Shown here piece after piece: positions 59,826 through 64,000 of a stretch of DNA of 64,000 bases. This DNA is from MWDV01 sp002070715 (GTDB lineage Bacteria; Verrucomicrobiota; Verrucomicrobiia; Limisphaerales; MWDV01), in the NCBI GenBank assembly GCA_035411585.1, contig DAONTI010000002.1:124001-188000 (forward strand). The letters run 5' to 3'. Made by a program: the position numbers and the translations under genes. The notes below the pieces were generated by a model that did not search any database, was not told the origin of the DNA, and saw only the letters and a list, made by a program, of their open reading frames with translations. Position 1 is the first letter of the stretch, and the number at the start of each line of letters is the position of its first letter.

Positions 59826-60677
59826 ATGATCAGGTTGATGTGTTCCGACGACCGGAAAGGGCTTGAAGCGCTGGAAAGCCGGCTCTATCAGGCCGGTATC
59901 CGCTCCGAAATTCGCGGTAATCCCCTGACCGCCGCGCTGGGGATTTCCCGCTTTGAAATCCACGTGGAAGAGGCGGATTGGCAGGCCGCCTCCGAGGTCT
60001 GCCAGGAACTGGCGATGGGGGAGCGCGTCGAAGCGCCGCCTAATTTTCAAGCCGGGCGCGACCGTCGCGGCTTTGCCCGGACCGCTCCCGCCGAAGTGAT
60101 TATTGACGCGGAGACCGTTTCCCCGGCGGCACCCGACCTCGGGACGGATCATTCAGCGGTGTCTCGTCCCGAAACCGAGACGGCCGAAATCCCGGACGAC
60201 CTCGCCGAAGCCACCGCGTTGTTGAAAGATGAAGTGGAGGCCTTGCTCGCTAGGGAGGCAAAGCTGGTTGAGTACTGCGCTTCCTTGGAGGAAAAGGTCA
60301 AAACCTTGGAGGAATCGTTGTCCCGCGCCCGCGCCGATTTGACGCGGGAATTGTCGCACCGTTCCAGCACGGAAAAGAAGCTGGTGGAGGTCACCGCCGC
60401 CCGGGATGCTTTGGAACAAGACCGGCAGGCGTTTGAAGTGCGGTTGAAGGCGTCCGAACAGGCCCTGGCCGCGGCGCAGGCCCGGATTGAATCGCAAATC
60501 CGTCAGCAGGAACAACTGCTCAAGCAACGCAAAGTCGAACATTCACAGATCCAAGCCTACGCGGGAACGGTGCAGGAACTCCGGAGCCGTCTCAAGGGCC
60601 GCTTGGCGGCGAAGAAGAAACCCGGCGCAACGGCGGCGGAAGAATCCCGAACCCGGCCGCGCGCCAGTGGCCGTTGA
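59826..60677 (+). CDS. DUF2007-like N-terminal domain with coiled coil
   Basis: This 283-residue protein has an N-terminal domain (about 1-65, MIRLMCSDDRKGLEALESRL, then GIRSEIRG and ISRFEIHVEEADW) resembling DUF2007, a ferredoxin-like fold called a putative signal-transducing domain. From about residue 120 it is a long coiled coil (LAREAKLVEYCASLEEKVKT and following), ending in a basic Lys/Arg-rich tail. It starts 31 bases after rpoN in the same direction. It is not otherwise characterised. Confidence 0.7.
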   Translation: MIRLMCSDDRKGLEALESRLYQAGIRSEIRGNPLTAALGISRFEIHVEEADWQAASEVCQELAMGERVEAPPNFQAGRDRRGFARTAPAEVIIDAETVSPAAPDLGTDHSAVSRPETETAEIPDDLAEATALLKDEVEALLAREAKLVEYCASLEEKVKTLEESLSRARADLTRELSHRSSTEKKLVEVTAARDALEQDRQAFEVRLKASEQALAAAQARIESQIRQQEQLLKQRKVEHSQIQAYAGTVQELRSRLKGRLAAKKKPGATAAEESRTRPRASGR

Positions 60678-60896
60678 GGGAGCGGGCTTTGGCCGGAGCG
60701 TTGGGCAAGGCATCCACCGATTTTTCCGCCAGCCTGACCACCCGTCCGTCGCGCCAGGATGCGGCTAATGTCCTTCGGTCGTTAACCCACCCCGAAGCGG
60801 GTCCGCGGTCGTTTCAAAGCGCAAACCGGCACACTCATCCCGTTTTCGCTTGCTGACTGGCGGGCGTTGGCCTTGCCTTGGCGCGTTCGTAACGAT

Positions 60897-62138
60897 ATGA
60901 ACGCTATCTCGAAGGAAATCATCGCCATCGCCATTTTCGCCGTCACTTACCTGTTGATCAGCGGCCGACGTTTGAAAATCCTCCCGCTGAACCGGCCGGC
61001 CGCCGCGCTGTTTGGCACTGTCCTGATGGTTGGCTGCGGCATCCTCACGCCGGAGCAGGCTTATCGGGCCGTGGACTACAACACGCTGGTCCTGCTGCTG
61101 GGCATGGGCTTGCTCTCCGCTTACTTCAGCCTCGCTGGGTTCTTCGACTGGACGGCGGGCTGGGTGCTCAAGATCGCCCGCACTCCGCAGCGGTTGCTGC
61201 TCTACTTGGTGCTGACCTCGGGCCTCCTGTCCGCCCTGTTGGTTAACGACACCGTCTGCTTCATGTTCACCCCGCTCGTCGTCGCGGTTGTCGTCCGGGG
61301 GCGGCTGCCTCTGCTTCCCTATCTCCTGGCCTTGGCCATGAGCGCCAACATCGGCAGCGTCGCCACCCTCGTGGGCAACCCCCAGAACATGATCATCGGC
61401 CATCTATCGAAGGCTTCTTTTGCCGGCTTCTCCCTCTCGCTGTTGCCGGTCGCTCTGGTGGGCTTGTTCCTCCAGTTTGCCATTCTGAGCCTGGGGTGCC
61501 GACAACATCTCCGCCAGTTCACCATTACTCCGGCGGAAGCGGCCGCCCCACCACTCGACCGTCGCCTCCTGATCATCACACTGGTTGGTTTGGGTCTGGT
61601 CTTTGCCGGTTTCCTTGCCGGGGCCAATCTCGCCTGGACGGCGCTGGCCGGCGCGGCGTTCGTCATGACGCTCGCGCGACGCGACACGCACGAGGTGCTG
61701 CGGCTCGTTGACTGGCACTTGCTGCTGTTCTTCGCCGCTCTCTTTGTCGTTGTGGAGGGATTGAACAGCACCGGTTTGCCGGACCAGATTTATGGGCGGT
61801 TGCGCGGACTGTTCGGCACCACCGTCGCGGCGCAGGGATGGAATCTTGCCTGGTTTTCGGCCTTGGGCGCCAATCTCTTTTCCAATGTTCCGTTTGTGCT
61901 GGTCGCCGGCAAATGGATCCCGGCCTTTGCGGATCCGGAGCTGATGTGGAAAGTCATGGCCCTGGCCACAACGTTCGCCGGCAATCTCACCCTTCTGGGC
62001 TCCGTCGCCAACATCATTGTGGTCGAATCCGCGCGTCAGTATGTAGAGGTTGGTTTTTGGGATTACGCCAAATTCGGCCTCCCGATCACGGTACTGACGA
62101 CCGTGGCGGGAATGTTGATTCTACTGGCGACAGGTTGA
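60897..62138 (+). CDS. ArsB/NhaD/SLC13-type anion transporter
   Basis: This 413-residue protein with about ten membrane helices belongs to the ion transporter superfamily with ArsB, CitMHS and NhaD. Two inverted repeats show hairpin-type motifs: LVNDTVCFMFTPLVVAV and MSANIGSVATLVGNPQNMIIG in the first half, NVPFVLVAGKWIPAF and FAGNLTLLGSVANIIVVE in the second. Both halves carry the xxxN-P/G segments used for substrate and ion binding. The substrate may be arsenite, citrate, dicarboxylate or sodium. ATG 60897 is preferred to an in-frame TTG 30 bases upstream. Confidence 0.85.
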   Translation: MNAISKEIIAIAIFAVTYLLISGRRLKILPLNRPAAALFGTVLMVGCGILTPEQAYRAVDYNTLVLLLGMGLLSAYFSLAGFFDWTAGWVLKIARTPQRLLLYLVLTSGLLSALLVNDTVCFMFTPLVVAVVVRGRLPLLPYLLALAMSANIGSVATLVGNPQNMIIGHLSKASFAGFSLSLLPVALVGLFLQFAILSLGCRQHLRQFTITPAEAAAPPLDRRLLIITLVGLGLVFAGFLAGANLAWTALAGAAFVMTLARRDTHEVLRLVDWHLLLFFAALFVVVEGLNSTGLPDQIYGRLRGLFGTTVAAQGWNLAWFSALGANLFSNVPFVLVAGKWIPAFADPELMWKVMALATTFAGNLTLLGSVANIIVVESARQYVEVGFWDYAKFGLPITVLTTVAGMLILLATG

Positions 62139-62796
62139 ACCTGCCAGGCCGGGCTTGCGGCCGCACCCGGCGGCGTTCCTTCTCGTGCGAACGCACGTCG
62201 AAGAAAATTTTTAGCGCCACCAGCAGGATCAGACCCGCTGTGGGCGAATGCATCGCGTTGACCAGGATGCCGCCACCCAACAGGGTCAGATGCAAGACCG
62301 CCACGCGCCCATAGGGCGCCTGCATCAGCTCCTTCAACGAGGCCGTCCGGTATTCGCCGCGCCACAGGTAGGTGTAACCAAACGCAAACGCGTGACTCGC
62401 CACCAACGCCAGCACGGCGTAGCCGAGGTATTGTTCGCCGATCCGGCGCGCCAGCTCCGACCACGCCGGAAACGGCGCGCCCTGGCGGAAGGCGCCGCCG
62501 AAAAGCCCGAACACAAAGACGCCATGGACCAGCGTGAAGACGCCGTAGTGCAAGCTGAAGAACGGCACCAGAAATATTTTTTCCAACCACTTCGCCCGGT
62601 CTTGCGGCGCGGCCCACAGCATCTTCAACGCGTTGAACCCGCCAAGGATCAGGTTCTCCACCCAGAAGAGGAACATGATCGGAAACACCTCCCAGCCGAG
62701 CGCCAGCACGCCGTAAAGGGGAAACAAATTGGCCGCCACCAGTGCGATCACCGTGGGGGAAAAGCGGTGAAATGGCCTTGGCGACAATTCTGTCAT
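62086..62796 (-). CDS. multi-pass membrane protein, DUF6498-like
   Basis: This 236-residue protein has about six predicted membrane helices, including SPTVIALVAANLFPLYGVLALGW, FPIMFLFWVENLILGGFNALKM, FFSLHYGVFTLVHGVFVFGLFGG and VAVLHLTLLGGGILVNAM. The WVENLILGGFN segment and the FFSLHYGVFTLVH segment are typical of DUF6498. No function is known. Its last 53 bases overlap the 3' end of the anion transporter on the other strand. It overlaps the start of the dehydrogenase's stop (ATGA-type) and is probably co-transcribed with it. Confidence 0.75.
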   Translation of the reverse strand: MTELSPRPFHRFSPTVIALVAANLFPLYGVLALGWEVFPIMFLFWVENLILGGFNALKMLWAAPQDRAKWLEKIFLVPFFSLHYGVFTLVHGVFVFGLFGGAFRQGAPFPAWSELARRIGEQYLGYAVLALVASHAFAFGYTYLWRGEYRTASLKELMQAPYGRVAVLHLTLLGGGILVNAMHSPTAGLILLVALKIFFDVRSHEKERRRVRPQARPGRFNLSPVESTFPPRSSVP

Positions 62797-63956
62797 CCCA
62801 TCGCTTGTCGCAAAATCGCTGCCAATTCCTCCCCGGTCAGAACAAGGGGATTGGCCTTCATGCTGCTCGCCCGGGTCGCTTTGGCCGCCAGTTCAGCAAT
62901 GTGCGGTTCGCCCATCCCGTAGTCGCGCAGTTTCGGAATCCGCAGCTCGCTCACCAACTCACTCACCCAGGCCACTCCGGCATCGGCGGTGGCTGTGGCC
63001 TCGCCGGTAAGCCATTGCGCCACCGCATCATAACGGCGCAAGACGCCGCTGTCCGGCGCGCGCGAACGCAGGGCGCGCAAATTCGCCGTCATGACTGCGG
63101 GCAACAATGCGGCGCAAACCGCGCCATGGGGCGCGGCAAACCGGCCGCCAATCGGTGCGGCCAGACCATGCACCGCGCCCAGCCCGGCGTTCGCCAGCGC
63201 CAACCCGCCAAACAAACTCGCCACACACATGTCTTCCCGGGCGGCGCGATTGCTCCCCTCAACCCAGGCGGCGCGCAATGACCGCGCCGCCCGGCGGATG
63301 CCTTCCGCGCACAAAGCGTCCACCATCGGATTCGGGCGACAACAGGTGTAGGGCTCGATCAGTTGCGTCAACGCGTCGAGGCCGGTTCGGGCGGTGATGG
63401 CCGGCGGCAAACCGTAAGTGAGTTCGGGATCAATCAACGCCACCTTGGGCAGGAGTAACGGGCTGCGCAGGCTGACTTTGCATCGGTGCTCGGGCGACGT
63501 CAGCACCGCATTCCGCGTCACCTCCGCCCCCGTGCCGGCGGTGGTCGGGATGGCGATGAACGGCGCGCCGGTTCGGGTCAAGGCCCGGCCGGCGCCGATG
63601 ACTTCCAGGTAGTCCAGCAACTCGCCGTCGTTGGTCAGCATTGCGGCAATGGCTTTGCCCGCGTCAATCGCACTACCGCCGCCTAGGGCGATGACGAAGT
63701 CGCCGCCTGCGGCGCGGGCGATTTCCACTCCTTTCCGAACGTCACTCAGGGTGGGTTCGCCTGCAATCGAGAACCGGGTGACTGCGGGGTTTGCAGGTGA
63801 CCTCGCCAACCAGGCCAGCAACGGTTCCGCGTGTCGCGGCTGACGGCCCGTGACTACCAAGGCATGTTTGCCGAAGCCCCGCGTTAAATCACCGATCTCC
63901 TGCAATCTTCCCGCACCAAAAATGATCCGGGTGGCCGTGGCAAATTCAAAGTTCAT
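62793..63956 (-). CDS. iron-containing alcohol dehydrogenase
   Basis: This 387-residue protein of the group III (iron-type) alcohol dehydrogenases has the NAD-binding VIALGGGSAIDAGKAIA, IAIPTTAGTGAEVTRNAV, and LDALTQLIEPY. The iron-binding residues are expected in GLDALTQLIE, HGLAAPIGG and HGAVCAALLP. It oxidises or reduces small alcohols or aldehydes; the substrate is unknown. It starts 44 bases from the window's end, with a palindrome just upstream, and its stop overlaps the next leftward gene. Confidence 0.92.
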   Translation of the reverse strand: MNFEFATATRIIFGAGRLQEIGDLTRGFGKHALVVTGRQPRHAEPLLAWLARSPANPAVTRFSIAGEPTLSDVRKGVEIARAAGGDFVIALGGGSAIDAGKAIAAMLTNDGELLDYLEVIGAGRALTRTGAPFIAIPTTAGTGAEVTRNAVLTSPEHRCKVSLRSPLLLPKVALIDPELTYGLPPAITARTGLDALTQLIEPYTCCRPNPMVDALCAEGIRRAARSLRAAWVEGSNRAAREDMCVASLFGGLALANAGLGAVHGLAAPIGGRFAAPHGAVCAALLPAVMTANLRALRSRAPDSGVLRRYDAVAQWLTGEATATADAGVAWVSELVSELRIPKLRDYGMGEPHIAELAAKATRASSMKANPLVLTGEELAAILRQAMG

Positions 63957-63970
63957 GTCGCTTTTTCATC

Positions 63971-63988
63971 CGGTCTGAAATCAGACCG
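63971..63988. promoter_or_regulatory. inverted repeat just upstream of the iron-type alcohol dehydrogenase
   Basis: cggtctga and tcagaccg are separated by aa and form a perfect 8-bp inverted repeat, 14 bases before the leftward ATG. It could be a regulator site or a hairpin in the 5' leader. No T-run follows in the leftward direction, so it is not a clear terminator. Confidence 0.35.
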
Positions 63989-64000
63989 CAATCTGGCGGG

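Overview
This 64 kb window is GC-rich chromosomal DNA whose gene content best fits a Verrucomicrobiota (Planctomycetes-Verrucomicrobia-Chlamydiae superphylum) bacterium. The pointers are a complete-looking division and cell wall (dcw) cluster with an unusual FtsZ and unusual Mur ligases, Gram-negative envelope genes (LptE-like, BamD-like), a formylglycine sulfatase, a ceramidase-like hydrolase and a zinc-ribbon Ser/Thr kinase. The phylum call is inference; no rRNA or tRNA gene was seen.

1-6.4 kb is an accessory region. A restriction-endonuclease-like gene with a small HTH gene, and then an AccI-type restriction-modification pair, are separated and followed by three remnants of the thiamine gene thiC. 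Two of the remnants begin at exactly the same thiC codon (GDGLRPG). This is what successive insertions into thiC would leave if each element carried its own replacement 3' end.

6.4-17 kb holds alaS, a GNAT, a Cys-rich secreted peptide beside a P1B-4 metal ATPase, a PduO-type cobalamin adenosyltransferase, a membrane-anchored protein, a RibD-C-like reductase and queA. The alaS frame contains an in-frame REP-associated tyrosine transposase bounded by inverted hairpins, so the essential synthetase appears to be made with a transposase inside it.

17-35.2 kb is the dcw cluster: mraZ, an unknown gene, rsmH, ftsL, ftsI, a SIMPL gene, murF, mraY, murD, a LysM gene, ftsW, murG, murB, ddl, ftsQ, ftsA and ftsZ. 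murE and murC are absent. MurD and MurF lack the usual carbamylated lysine. FtsZ lacks the catalytic T7-loop residues but keeps the C-terminal FtsA-binding peptide. Four GTGG repeats spaced exactly 10 bp apart precede mraZ and probably form its autoregulatory operator.

35.2-50 kb is a mixed set: serine hydrolase, hypA-hypB, sulfatase, PHP-like lipoprotein, thiH, ceramidase-like hydrolase, POT transporter, large hybrid histidine kinase and quinone oxidoreductase. 50-64 kb holds glnD, a zinc-ribbon kinase, an orphan antitoxin, lptE-like and bamD-like genes, mdh, rpoN, a DUF2007/coiled-coil protein, an anion transporter, a DUF6498-like membrane protein and an iron-type alcohol dehydrogenase. glnD and rpoN together point to nitrogen regulation encoded nearby.
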